This document shows positions 11,097 to 21,774 of a stretch of DNA of 64,000 nt, in pieces. The stretch covers positions 48,549,987 through 48,613,986 of the forward strand of contig CM061142.1 of assembly GCA_030789695.1 (NCBI GenBank), read 5' to 3'. A model generated the notes under the pieces. The model made no database searches, was not told the DNA's origin, and saw nothing but the letters and a program-made list of their open reading frames with translations. The DNA is from Scilla litardierei (Eukaryota > Streptophyta > Magnoliopsida > Asparagales > Asparagaceae). Made by a program: the position numbers and the translations under genes. The first letter of the stretch is position 1, and the number at the start of each line of letters is the position of its first letter.

Positions 11097-11376
11097 CTAA
11101 ATGTGTGGATCGGCCAGTCCCACAAGAAAGAGTCCAAAAGTCCACAGTCCAAATTATACAAATTTGCAGCTTTAAAAATGAAAATATAACTTTGGAAACC
11201 CCGTGGGTCCCATATGATATCTCCATCTTCAAGCGTGGCCTCCGTCTTCATGGAAGTTGGTCTTCTTTCTTTGACATTTACATAAATTCCTCACTACAAT
11301 TTCTCTCAAAAATAAAAGAAAAGTGCTGGAAATAAACTGTGGGACTAAACGGCCGATCCAAAAAAACCACATTTAG
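11097..11376. repeat. Inverted repeat inside R4 leader (possible MITE)
   Basis: Left arm 11097-11124 and right arm 11341-11376 are reverse complements in blocks: CTAAATGTG / CACATTTAG, GGATCGGCC / GGCCGATCC, AGTCCCACA / TGTGGGACT. The inside is about 210 bp without coding character. It could be a MITE that landed in the leader or a foldback structure of the leader itself. I cannot identify a target duplication. Confidence 0.65.
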
Positions 11377-11957
11377 CAATTCATGCAGAAATATTGTGCT
11401 CATCAACATTTTCATCAAACATTTTCAACACAGGCATCACAGGCATTTAATATTCGCAGAGATGGATAATTTAATCACTTAATAATTATTGGACCACTGG
11501 GCAACGTCATGCACCGTTAGGTTAGGTTACTAACGGCAGAGCGGTCGCATGATCTTCCTAATTATTAAGTTTTAAATACAATGCACAACCACACATATAA
11601 TATCCACAGAATAAGCCTAGTGATGTAAAGCATCTAAAGATGATTTTTACAGAAAAAATCATTACAATGCAAGGGTTGAAAAATAAATGGGTTTAATCAA
11701 TTAAATTGATTAAGTGCCCAAAATAAACATTTTCTTTGTCTGAGAAAAAGAGGTTCTCTCATCATCCCAAAATCCCCCCCAAAATCCCCCAAAAGTCCAC
11801 GCCTGCCCGCTATTTGTCCCGTAATTTACCGTGATTTTTCACGAATATTTTGCCCTCAAATCCCCTTTTTAAATTAATATTTAGGCTAATAAATTGCCTT
11901 TTGAGGCGAGTTTATAGCCCTTTGCCTCCCCCAAATTTTTTTTCCAGATAAACCAGC

Positions 11958-12158
11958 CTGCGGGCCTGAAGCCCGCAGTCGACCTATGGGCTTCAGGCCC
12001 ATAGGCCTTTTTTGTGGAAATATGTGGGCCTGAAGCCCACAGATCTGATATGGGCTTCAGGCCCACAAATTTGTTTTTTTTAATCTGTGGGCCTGAAGCC
12101 CACAGATCTGCTGTGGGCTTCAGGCCCCACAGATCTGCTGTGGGCTTCAGGCCCACAG
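11958..12158 (-). repeat. Array of seven GGGCCTGAAGCCC hairpins in R4 leader
   Basis: Near-perfect palindromes at 11958-11978, 11983-12005, 12023-12041, 12051-12067, 12085-12105, 12111-12132 and 12138-12158. The core alternates between GGGCCTGAAGCCC and its reverse complement GGGCTTCAGGCCC; typical arms are CTGTGGGC / GCCCACAG around a 5-nt loop. The first pair has different outer stems (CTGC/GCAG, CCTA/TAGG) that remain paired. Most copies are followed by AGATCTG. Confidence 0.92.
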
Positions 12159-12196
12159 ATCTGTGTGTGTGTGTTTTTTGAATGTTAGGGTTTCAT

Positions 12197-12345
12197 GGGG
12201 GGGGCCGCCGCCGCCGCCGCCCCCTGCAGGGGGGCGCGGCCTCGGGGGCCGCCGCCCCCTGCAGGGGGAGGCGGCCAAGGGGGCCGCCGCCCCCCTGCAG
12301 GGGGAGCGGCGGGGGCCGCCCCCCCTGCGGGGGGAGCGGCCTCGG
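12197..12345 (-). repeat. GC-rich palindromic minisatellite in R4 leader
   Basis: About four units of GGGGGCCGCCGCCCCCTGCA followed by GGGGGAGCGGC, nearly pure G/C, each centred on the palindrome CCCCCTGCAGGGGG. Long G runs on both strands could form G-quadruplexes or hairpins. Open frames here encode only Gly/Ala/Pro/Arg runs and are not genes. Confidence 0.88.
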
Positions 12346-12721
12346 GGGGTTCCGGCGAGGTTGGGGGGTTTCCGGGGTTTTCCGGCGACGGCTAGCTGCC
12401 GGAGGGATCAAAATTAGGGTTTTGACCCTAAAAATTGAGTTTTGGGATGAAAAATCGGTCGTTTTCAAGGCGACAAATAATCCCCATATCGATCTTGCGA
12501 GATCTAGGGGAGGGGCAATCATACGTATGATTAAAAATATCGTTTTTAGTGTTTTTACCTCTATATCCGTCCTCCGGATATAGCGACGGTTGCTCGAAGC
12601 CCTACGCGGATGACGACGCTCGATGGAGGGAGCCTTGCATCGCGCTCGTGGATCTCCCGTCTAGCCTTCACCTTCGCCTTCGCAACGAACGGAGAAAATT
12701 TTTGTGGAAAAAAATTTTTAG

Positions 12722-12737
12722 AGTCGTGCTGATAACG
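12722..12737 (-). promoter_or_regulatory. R4 primer-binding region
   Basis: The minus strand reads CGTTATCAGCACGACT immediately after the 5' LTR. It takes the PBS position but differs from the full initiator-Met PBS. Elements of this copia type commonly carry TTATCAGCACGA here; the primer tRNA is not resolved from sequence alone. Confidence 0.6.
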
Positions 12738-12886
12738 TGTTATGAATCAACTACTGGGGGAGAAGCCCACAGCTCTTTATTTATAGGCAATTGGGGGAAT
12801 ACAAATATGGGGTTACAATGATATGGGCCTATCTCTAGGATAGCCCAGAATCTCACCTAACTACGGTTAAATAACCGTTCACAACA
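12738..12886 (-). repeat. R4 5' LTR
   Basis: 149 bp, same ends as the left copy; TATA box on minus at 12775-12786. Six substitutions and no indel relative to 6155-6303. Confidence 0.95.
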
Positions 12887-12891
12887 GCTAG

Positions 12892-13413
12892 GTAAATCTC
12901 TTTTTTATTATGATTAACTTAGGTCTCACTACCTTGTTTTTAGGCTTTTAAAATAAAGCAATACGGGCGTCAGCTATCATAAGAGGAAAGTCCTTATAAG
13001 TGATCATCAAATCACATATGCCATTAGTCTTTTCGGGTGATCAAACACCGTTCATTTTGATCTTTTTATTGTATAATACCATTCATCCACTCATCACACA
13101 TTTAATGGTTTCGCAGTCATAGAACTTTATTCAATAGTTAAATGAACGAGCAAATATTTTGGGTTCATTAAATCTTTGATGTGTATGAGTTTTATAACAT
13201 TAACATCAAAATAAATGTCACATCACCTAATAATGGTTGAGAGTAGAATTTCTGACGACTACCTAAGTGATTTTTCCCCTTTAGGATAGCTTCTTCCCAT
13301 TGTTCTCATCAAAATATATATGGTTCTTTGAATTCCCATTTCTAATACTGTTAAACCACAAATAAGTGCAATGCAAAAGAGGGTCTTATGACGGTACATG
13401 AAGTCTTGGCTTC
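12892..13413. other. Non-coding flank of R4
   Basis: AT-rich sequence continuing the pre-insertion site of R4 (left flank ends at 6154). I see no gene. Confidence 0.5.
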
Positions 13414-13429
13414 AAAATTTACACACCAT

Positions 13430-13647
13430 GAGCTCCGGTGTTCATCCTAGTGGTTGAATTACTTGGCTGTCTCGATGGAAGCCCGGGTTCGAATCCTACT
13501 ACTCCTATCCCTTTTTAATTTTCTTTATTTTCCAACTTTTAGGGCTCCGATGGATACTTGTCTTCTCTGTGTTTGGTGTTAATCGATCAGGGCGGGTGTA
13601 CCTGTGTTCAACGACCCTATGTTTACTGCTTTCCGATGTATCAAAAA
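13430..13647 (+). mobile_element. tRNA-derived SINE with 16-bp target duplication
   Basis: 218 bp. The head resembles a tRNA gene: GAGCTCCGGTGTTCATCC, an A-box-like TAGTGGTTGAATTACTTGG and a clear B box GGTTCGAATCC (13486-13496), which act as an internal RNA polymerase III promoter. A tRNA-unrelated body of about 140 bp follows, ending TGTATC and an A tail. The direct repeat AAAATTTACACACCAT flanks it at 13414-13429 and 13648-13663, the mark of LINE-driven insertion. Full-length with a perfect duplication, so probably young. No LINE is visible in the window. Confidence 0.92.
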
Positions 13648-13670
13648 AAAATTTACACACCATTAGTTTA

Positions 13671-14363
13671 GGAGTGCTGTTAATTGCACCACATGATTCT
13701 ATGAATACACCGCATCTATGAATACACAACATTGATATTTTTGTCTTTCTTAAAAACTACTCATTTCCAATTTATTTTCTTACAAATCATCCTCCTTTTC
13801 TCCACTCCAATCAAATAAAAGTAATTTATCACTCTACATACGTTATAATTGTAGCCAGGGGTTCGATTTAACTGTTGTGCTATTACGATTTGAAGAGTTA
13901 ACAACAAACTTCCCAAATATCCACACATAAAAAGCTCAAGACTAGGGGGAAAATGTTATAACGAATGGAAAGGATTCATACAAGTAGATTGCACATCTAA
14001 AATCTCCGTTGCCCATCAAATTTCTTGCAGAAGACGAATAAGGCTCAATTATTATCCAACAGAAACGAAAAATGGAAAAAAAATAAAGAAAGGGAAAAGT
14101 GATTATTTGGGGAATAATTACTCCATTATTAACGTAGAGCAGATCTCTTTGGTTGGATCATTGAGACCGTGTAATCAAATGGGCAGATTTATGTAGGGGT
14201 TACTTGCATTTAACTAAGATTTTTGTGGGTTTACTTCATTTATAGAAAGAGGTATGGTTAAAATTAGAAATAAGGATGGTTCTTAAGTAAGACAAAATAT
14301 CAATGTGGTGTATTCATAGATGCAGTGAATTCAGATAATCATACGGTGCAATTAACAGCACTC
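13671..14363. mobile_element. hAT-type MITE with about 110-bp terminal inverted repeats
   Basis: 693 bp. The left end GGAGTGCTGTTAATTGCACC and the reverse complement of the right end match over about 110 bp, including GCATCTATGAATACAC and ACATTGATATT. An 8-bp direct repeat TTAGTTTA flanks it (13663-13670, 14364-14371), the target length of the hAT superfamily. The interior is non-coding, so it depends on a transposase elsewhere. Its left duplication overlaps the last base of the SINE target duplication. Confidence 0.88.
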
Positions 14364-14371
14364 TTAGTTTA

Positions 14372-14520
14372 GAGCTTTTGTCTAAAGGTAGAGCATGTAA
14401 ACTATTCAAACACAGATCTGATAAAAAAAATTATAGTCTTATTCGAAACCAATTATTGATCAAGAATTCAAATACAGATAATTTGCAGAACAAAAATATA
14501 ATATATTCATGTCTACAAAA

Positions 14521-14554
<34 letters not shown>

Positions 14555-14747
14555 TCTGATATCGGCAATGACCATTAGATATAAAAAAATACGCATCAAA
14601 AATAGAAATATGCATAAAATGAATTTCTTAACAATCTATTTTGGACTGACCTATGGGTAAGTACTATAAGAGTAGCGCCTTCAATTTGGATCCGAAGGTG
14701 TTTAAGTTACTTGTGATAAATTCATGGATATAAGGGGTAAAAAAGAA
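14372..14747. other. Non-coding spacer with (AT)14 microsatellite
   Basis: Unique-looking AT-rich sequence. An alternating A/T run lies at 14524-14551. No gene. Confidence 0.6.
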
Positions 14748-14920
14748 GAGAGGGACTATATGCACCTCAATTGAGGTGCATATAGGTGACGTTTTGCTAA
14801 AAAAAGAATATGAGAATAAATCATTTGTCAAATCTCCTCTTTGTCTTTTTCAATTTCTTTCTAATTTTGTCCAAAAGTTACTTCAATACACCTCATTCCA
14901 AGGTGCATCCAGTCCCTCTC
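14748..14920. mobile_element. Small hAT-type MITE
   Basis: 173 bp with terminal inverted repeats GAGAGGGACTATATGCACCT and GAGAGGGACTGGATGCACCT (right end reverse-complemented). The flanking 8-bp direct repeat AAAAAGAA is at 14740-14747 and 14921-14928. The left terminal repeat is followed at once by its own inverted copy, giving a perfect 28-bp palindrome at 14757-14784. Non-coding. Confidence 0.85.
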
Positions 14921-15123
14921 AAAAAGAATGCCAATGCAAAGGGATGACCTCACATCCATACTGATATAATCTAAAGATGAGACATATTTACTTGGATATT
15001 TTTGTCATCTTTCTAGCGAGTCAAAGATTATGTGAATCAAAAGTCGGATGAAGAAATTACAACCCGAGCAAGTCAAGTACATCAAGCTGTACATGTAGAA
15101 ACTAAACATCTAGATATGTGATA

Positions 15124-15608
15124 TGTGATGAACCCTATCATACAGATCTAGATAAACACATGCAGAATCTTAAAACTTTACCTTTTCTGATTAGAAATCG
15201 TACATAAGTCCATGACGACGATCCAGATGATGCAGCGGACGATCTTCCAGATCCACACGAATCAATCGTTGGAGAAATCTTTTGGCTTTCTCTCGGTTTC
15301 TCTTCTAGCGACATGATGAAGAAAAGACGGCTACTTTGTTTGTGTGTTCCGGGAATCACGACCACTCTTAATATAGGCTAGTCTCCTTAGCTGTAGGATT
15401 TCTAATTCAGCCCATCAATGAATTAAAGCCCATATGTCTTAACACACAAAGGCACACATCCTAATTGACTCATTTAAGCCCACTTAACCGAAATAATTAG
15501 ATCACTTATATTGGGCTTTATTAATGACAGTGTAGCATACATATAATTATTTTTGCATATAAGCCCAATGTTGGATTAAAATCCAACTATGTTGGATAAG
15601 TTCCAACA
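15124..15608 (-). repeat. R5 3' LTR (copia)
   Basis: The minus strand starts TGTTGGAACTTATCC at 15608, against the PPT. The other end is placed at TGTGATGAACCC (15124) on the TG...CA rule only, so the left edge is uncertain. The start of the LTR holds the short repeats TTGGAT/ATCCAA. A weak TATA-like TATATTAA is on minus near 15370. Confidence 0.65.
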
Positions 15609-15609
15609 A

Positions 15610-15622
15610 TCTCCCAATTGGG
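15610..15622 (-). promoter_or_regulatory. R5 polypurine tract
   Basis: The minus strand reads CCCAATTGGGAGA followed by T and the LTR start TGTTGG. The purine tract is short and includes a palindrome CCCAATTGGG. Confidence 0.65.
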
Positions 15623-18060
15623 CTATATGCTAAACTTTATAATTATATTCATTATGCATACCAAACCGAATACGATCTTAACTTACTGTCATTTCTGTAA
15701 TGTGTCTAAACCAATCCGGTCCATCAATTAGATTAGCATAGGATCAAAGAGATCTGCGCCACATTGATCGCAGCTCGACCCATTAGTGGTCACTGTGCTA
15801 ATATAAAAGAATGACATGGATTATGATGTGGATGTGTAGCATGGAAATTACATGTAATGTGATCTAACATGTCTATTTCTAACTGACCCTTCTTAACCTT
15901 AGTGGATCATAATCATAGCAAACAAACAGGAGTGAAGTCGAACTGAACCAAAACTTTATTTCTAAATAACCTTAAGCTTAAGCCGAAGACTTAATTTGCC
16001 TATCATATGAGCACCCAAAAGAACAAAATCCCACAAAACTGAATATTCTTAATGAAATGACATCCATATGAGTAGCATGCTCATAAAACCTTTTGGATAA
16101 CAATCCCTTAGTATAATGGATCCGTAATTATATGGTTTGTTCTGATGTACTCATTAGACAATTATTCACTCCGAATTATTAATCAACAATCTTGGAACTT
16201 GATCTGTGAATATCTAAACTTGTCGAGTTCATGTTGTTGCTGGTATATAATACTGCAAATTATTGTCACAAAATAAACTACGTGGTCTTTTAGTACCATC
16301 CCAAATTTGCAGCATAGTGACAAAATTTGTAGATATATTTCATGATTTGGATGTCACATAATATAATATGAAATCTAAAGCCATGTCAGAAGAGACTATA
16401 TATAAGGGATTGTTTAGATCTCTTTTAGTAGATGTCACCTAAAATAGATTTCATATATTCTTTGCATCAAATAAATGATCAAAGTCAGTATACCAAAATG
16501 ATCTCAAACTTTTCTGACTACTGATCCTTGAACATGTAACCCTTTTGTTCTCTATAAATACCGTAAGACCCATTTGGTTGCTATCAAATAGTCTACTCCT
16601 GAACTTAAGAATCTGCCCAACATACCTATAATATATGCAATAACCAAATGCATATAAGCCTGAGCATACTTTAGACTCCCTATTAATGAGATACAAGGAA
16701 TCTTCTGAAGATTATTCTTGGGGAACTTGTTGAGACTAAACTTTCTCCTACAGAACTTAATATGCATTACCACATAGATATTATAGAAATTACATACTAC
16801 CACGGAATTTAAGATATATTAAATCATCAAACATCATCTCAAAACCAAACGAGTTGATTACTTAATGAAATTTAATATATCATTAACGATATTGAAATGC
16901 TCCACTAATGCTATTATAACCCTTACAGAGTCTTTCATGAAAGCTGAATAGAAAGTCTCTTTATAATTAATGCATTTTTTCCATATAAAGTTCTTTGTGA
17001 TACGTTTTAAATATTTTCTTATTACCCTTTTGAATTCCTTTTGATTATAAAAATCCATTTACAATCAATAAGTTTCAAACCTTCTGGCAATGCGATAAGA
17101 TTTCAAGTATCCTTCAAAGACTTTCTTAATTAATGCATTAATCCACTTTAGAGATTTAGAGTTTTTATGACTTGATGTAAATCAAACTTCCATCATTCTA
17201 ATGTCAACCATATGTTCTTGAGAATTACAATGCAATACCTAAACACTGTACTTCTCATCTCTTTAATGTATTTCATGAATGGCAATTAGTGTTTTGAGGT
17301 GCTAGAGTTTGTCCTTATGAACAATTTCCCGAATATGAGGAATTGCAACATTATCTTGAATTTATTGTGTCTCGAACAATGTCAGGAATAATATCCTGAG
17401 TAATGCCAACAACACCGGTAGGAATATAATCCTCTTCAAGAATAATGTCTCTAACTATATTTCCCCCCTCAAACTCAGCATCCTCAAATAGATGTGCATT
17501 TCCTAATTCGTAAACTAACTTAATAGTGGGATTATGTAAAAATCATTCAATATATAACCTTTTAAACTATTCAACAAAAAACTAGAAAATCATTGACATC
17601 TCCAAACAAGCAAGTGATTTTAGTTAATTTTGTTGAAACTTTATTAAGGATATAAGCTGTAACCGAAAAATAACTGAAATCTCATCTGCTAATTCTATCT
17701 TTATAACACATGTACTTGAATGCAGGAATTCTATAAATGAAGCAATATTTCCAAATAAATGAAGGTTATGATGAAATTTTAAAGAACCAGAATAAACCAA
17801 TTTTGAATCTTGAGACAACCAAATTTTTCATTCATAATTGAACAATAATAATCGAAGTTGTTCAAAATAGGAATAGAAATCCAAATTCTGTTAAAACGGT
17901 ACATAATAGTCTCATAAAAAATTCAAATAAAATCCAGCCTTTTAAAAAATAATCTAAATTTTATTTGCTTCTACTTGAACCAACTTGCCATTGCCTATAT
18001 CGATGTACATTTCACCATCATTCAGCTCTTGGCATCTTAGGCAACCATGCATAGACACGA
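15623..18060 (-). pseudogene. R5 Pol relics (pre-integrase, RT, RNase H)
   Basis: Heavily decayed minus-strand copia Pol. Visible from 5' to 3': the end of protease/pre-integrase (ELNDGEMYIDIGNGKLVQVE, about 18030-17970; continuing to 17624 with SKLVYSGSLKFHH); RT (INYKETFYSAFMKDSVRVII, about 16977-16915, matching the family motif Y-K-E-T-F-S-P-V); and RT end/RNase H (SLIGSLKYAQAYMHLVIAYI, about 16689-16630). No catalytic D-D motif survives and the integrase core (17100-17600) is barely recognisable. AT-rich drift suggests long decay. Confidence 0.7.
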
Positions 18061-18164
18061 TGATATGAGTGGTTATACCAGGATCTTTCTATTACGTGTC
18101 TATAAGTACAAAAGTTACAAAAAAGAAATTAACTTTAGACTTAAACCAAATTAAAGAAACATAC

Positions 18165-18979
18165 CCTTTTTAGCACGCCAAGCGTGATAATTTGTGCAAT
18201 GCTTCTTTATATGCCCTTCAGCTCCACAGAAGAAACAACCATTACCTTCTGAACTTTTCAGTTCCCTTTGTTGTTTCTTTGAGAAGCTTTATCTGCAGCT
18301 TCAGTATCCTTCTTTCTTTTGTTGAAGGTGGAGGTCAGGTGAGTGCTTTCTGTCATCTCTTTCTTAAGCATTTTCTCTTCCTTGACACAATATCAGATGA
18401 GCTCATCCAGAGACCAAGTCTCTTCCTTTAGATTGTAGCTCACCTTAAATAGGCTAAACTATGATGGAAGAGATATCAGAACAAAATGCACTAGCAGGTC
18501 CTCAAAGAGGTCTAGCTTAAGTGCTTTCAACCTTGAAGCAAGATCGGACATCTTCAATATGTGCTTCCTAATGTTCCCTTTACCTTCATATTTCATTGAA
18601 GTTAGGCTTGTCAAGAGTGTACTGATCTCACTCTTTTCATTCTTGACAAACCTCTTTTCAAGCTCAATAAGGAACCATTTTGTTGTGTCAATTTTGTCTG
18701 AAATAGTGCCCCTGAGATTTTCTGGAATGACATTTTTCACAAGTATTAAGCACATGTGATTTGATCTCTTCCACTCTTCCATCTCCCTCTTTTCATCGGA
18801 GGTACCTCTTCAGTGAGTGGTGGACGACTATGAGTCCTTAATACCAGATCAAGATCCATGACTCCGAGGATTATCAAAAGATTCTCCTTGTATGCCTTGA
18901 AGTTAAAGCCATTAAGTATTGGAATAGATTTGATGTGGGGAGAAAAAATTTCTAGAATAATATCTGAAAAAGAGAACAA
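18165..18979 (-). pseudogene. R5 Gag, frameshifted
   Basis: The minus-strand frame from 18979 gives an N-terminal copia Gag block (IPILNGFNFKAYKENLLIIL), then a shift into the frame 18782-18459 (MEEWKRSNHMCLILVKN...), the UBN2 region with the usual W and helical segments. After more breaks the CCHC zinc knuckle CFFCGAEGHIKKHC lies at about 18240-18199. Order and spacing are those of a normal copia Gag. No intact frame joins the pieces. Confidence 0.8.
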
Positions 18980-20850
18980 GAAAACAATTGCAACATGTTC
19001 ATATCAGTATTAAATAAAACAACACCAAATTCATAGTAATGCTATTTTCACATCTCAAGACATCATGTACTAGCTCAACATTTATCTTTGGATAAATTAT
19101 TGACTAGTAATCGATATCTTGTTGTATCAATCAAACAATAACAATAATAAACATGACAAAAAATAAAACTTTCTTTGGGCCGAATTAAATTTTGCATGCA
19201 TAGTCTCAATAATCATCACTTGTCTATTACCACATGTGTGCATAAAATATTATTGAGTATCAACCTTCCTTTGGGCCGATTAATACTCATACGATAATAT
19301 GCACAAAATCTTTTTACAATTTTGAAATGAATTAACGCAGACAAGAGAGCCCACTTTGGCGGGGTGATGTTTACATCAACGCATTTCAAAAATATATACC
19401 ATTGCAAAATTTAAATTAATGTAGCATTTTTAATACATGAATTTATACTTTGAGTGGAAATATTTAATTTTGTTTTTATGTCCACTTTTATTCAAAATCA
19501 AATTTAAGGCAACCAAAATTTTCATACAAAAGTATGTAAATAACTTGTTATATTTCGAAATTAAAACTAATCTTCACAAGAAAACCCACTTTGGTGAATT
19601 GATGATCCAACTAATCTCTATTCAAAATATATAATTAAATATGCCAAAAATTTGAATTTTAAACTTAACTGAATTTAACAAAATGATTTCTTTAAGTGGA
19701 AATATATATAAGAATATTTTATTCCACCTTTTAAACCATTATTTTGACTTAAATAAAATCCATAGTTTCAACACAAATTTTCTTCTTTAAAATGGGTTAT
19801 ATAGGTGTACTAATGTGTATATGAACATATATATAACTTTATATATATATACACACCATATCCCATTTTATACATAACTTTAAAATGTGTCAAATTTCCT
19901 TATGGCCATTTATATGATGGGATTTACCAAAGCTTTAACACAGAATTTCTTTTAAGGAGAAAATATATTTAATTTTAGGCCTTTTATTTCCTCCTGAAGA
20001 AAAAAACTTGAATTTTGTGTTTTAATTTAAATCCAAATTAAGGCAAATTGAATTTTTATACAAGGTATGAAGTCATCTTGTTATATATCGAAATATATAT
20101 TTATGTACTTATGCCATGAATTTAGAATTTAATTTATTTTACCACAATTTACAAAAAAAATTATCCTTGAGGAGAAATATACATTAATGCCTCTTATTTC
20201 CTCCTTCAGTGCAATTTAAATTCAATTTTAGGCAAACAATCATACAACGTATGTCCATAACCTTTTACATTTCGAAATAACAATAATATCTACATTAGAG
20301 CCCAATTTGGTGGGATATCGTATTAATTAAAATTATTTTGAAATGTATAAATAAACATGCCTTAAAGAATTTAAATTAAATAACGGAAATTTAACACACA
20401 AGAATTGCACAATGATACATATAAAAGATGTTCATTTATTTCCTCTTCTTATTTGTGTATTAACTTAACCAAAGAAGGCCAAAAAAATTTCAACTAGCCC
20501 TAAAATAGGGTCCAAAATGGCTAAATAACTTAGAAGGCCCACAGAAGTGTGCATATAGCCTTAAAAGGCCCAAAAGAACCCCAGCCCAAAACTATTTTCC
20601 TTTTATATATATATATTTTTAAATCCTGTTTGGGCCTGTTTGGGCCAAGGCCTGCTAGGGTTTGTGAAGCCATAGCAGGGTTTGCACCCTAGGGGGCGGC
20701 CGTCGCCCCCTTATTCTGCATCGGGCGCCTGCTCTCCCGACGGGGGCAGCAAGGCTACTCCCTCTGTTCAGCGACGGGCGCCGACATTGCCGGTGCCTGC
20801 TCTCCCGACGAGGGGCGGCAAGGCCGCCCCCTCTGATCTGTGTTATGCGT
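18980..20850 (-). other. R5 leader: AT-rich diverged repeats then GC-rich block
   Basis: Between gag and the R6 insertion. 19170-20370 holds three or four diverged copies of a long unit with common landmarks: AAGGCAA...ATACAA.GTATG, TTATATTTCGAAAT, CCCACTTTGGTG. Its 5'-ward part (20460-20660) is rich in GGCCCA / TGGGCC. 20690-20833 is GC-rich. No PBS or 5' LTR of R5 is present; they should lie beyond the nested insertions to the right. I see no gene. Confidence 0.6.
20690..20833 (-). repeat. GC-rich inverted/duplicated block in R5 leader
   Basis: Contains the hairpin GGGGGCGGCCGTCGCCCCC (20692-20710) and two copies of a unit with CCTGCTCTCCCGACG and GGCAAGGC (about 20728-20757 and 20796-20828). 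Same relative place as the GC-rich minisatellite in the R4 leader but a different sequence. Confidence 0.75.
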
Positions 20851-21446
20851 GAAGGGTTTTGGCTGACCCCAAAGCTCAGATCTGTGACCGTCCTAATCGG
20901 ACAGAACACAGATGCAGAAAAGAGCAGCGCAAAAATAAACAAGCTAGCTAAACATTTTAGCTAGGCTCTGAGAAAGCCAGAACCTAGCCCGATCTATGCC
21001 AACTTGGGGTGGTCTGACCACCCCCAAGAGGGATCTATACTACTGCGACGAAATTAAATTTACGCTAAAGTTACTTAGAGAACATACCCAGAATCTCAAC
21101 CCTGGGACGGGCAAGATGTACCGCACTAGCTTCTTGTGCTCCTCAGAGCCGAGCCGCCTTGCCACTCCGACTCGATCCACCCGAGCCGCCTCGCGCCTTC
21201 CAACTGATCCACCCGCGCCGACACCCGCCTCCGAGCCGATCACTTGCGGTAGAAGGTTTCATTTGAGCAGACCCGCGCCTTAGACGTCTGGATCCGAATC
21301 CAAACCCCCTTTAGTATCCTTGCTAGGACCCGACGGGAGAATAGGAAGATGAGAGGAGAAAAGTTTAAGTCGTAGATCGAGTTTGCTCAATTATTTGGAG
21401 TTACTCGATCGAGGACTTGGTGCAATGTACAATGGAGGGGGGCACC

Positions 21447-21460
21447 CCTATTTATATAGG
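21447..21460 (-). promoter_or_regulatory. TATA box of R6 3' LTR
   Basis: CCTATATAAATAGG on minus; the same motif is at 28080-28093 in the other LTR. It divides the LTR into about 1.9 kb of U3 and 0.6 kb of R-U5. Confidence 0.75.
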
Positions 21461-21774
21461 GAGTTGGCCTTCCCTCGTTTTGCACGAGCAATGTGGGACT
21501 AAACATAATGAGAGTATTTTTAACTTAATTAAAAAAGTTTAGAAAGCCTTTCACAGACGCCCAACTTTAACTAATTAGATCTCTCTCATCCTTGAATAGC
21601 AGACACCAAACAAGCTATCATTTCAAAGAGCTTCGTATGGTGAATGCGTAGGATCAAACGGCGACGAATTCCGACTTCGTTTGACCCCTCCAATAATTGC
21701 CCAAAGATGGAAAAGAAGTTGGATTTCGTAGCCGTCATAAAGGGTTTCAAAAACCCCTACCTTAAGTCAGATTC

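Larger units (their letters stand above)
6155..12886 (-). mobile_element. R4: complete copia retrotransposon, short LTRs
   Basis: 6732 bp bounded by 149-bp LTRs (6155-6303 and 12738-12886) and a perfect 5-bp target duplication GCTAG (6150-6154, 12887-12891). Minus-strand order: 5' LTR, PBS, 1.7-kb leader, gag (11013-10086), pol (about 9830-6780), PPT, 3' LTR. The LTRs differ at 6 of 149 positions by my count (about 4%), so the insertion is not recent, in line with many stops and frameshifts in gag and pol. The leader is unusually long for so short an LTR and contains an inverted repeat, seven palindromes and a GC-rich minisatellite. Confidence 0.95.

Noticed and set aside
11958..12158. CRISPR-like array
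   Set aside because: Units are palindromes in alternating orientation with no regular unique spacers, inside a plant retrotransposon; CRISPR does not apply.
12163..12583. Overlapping open frames on both strands rich in Gly/Pro/Arg/Ala
   Set aside because: They arise from the GC-rich minisatellite and have no domain, no conserved start and equal openness in several frames.
13430..13500. Functional tRNA gene
   Set aside because: Only the promoter boxes are tRNA-like; the fold is poor and it is fused to a body with A tail and target duplication, so it is a SINE head.
20996..21283. Host-like ORF after 20996 and its copy at 27615
   Set aside because: Both are the same stretch of the two R6 LTRs, so not an independent gene.
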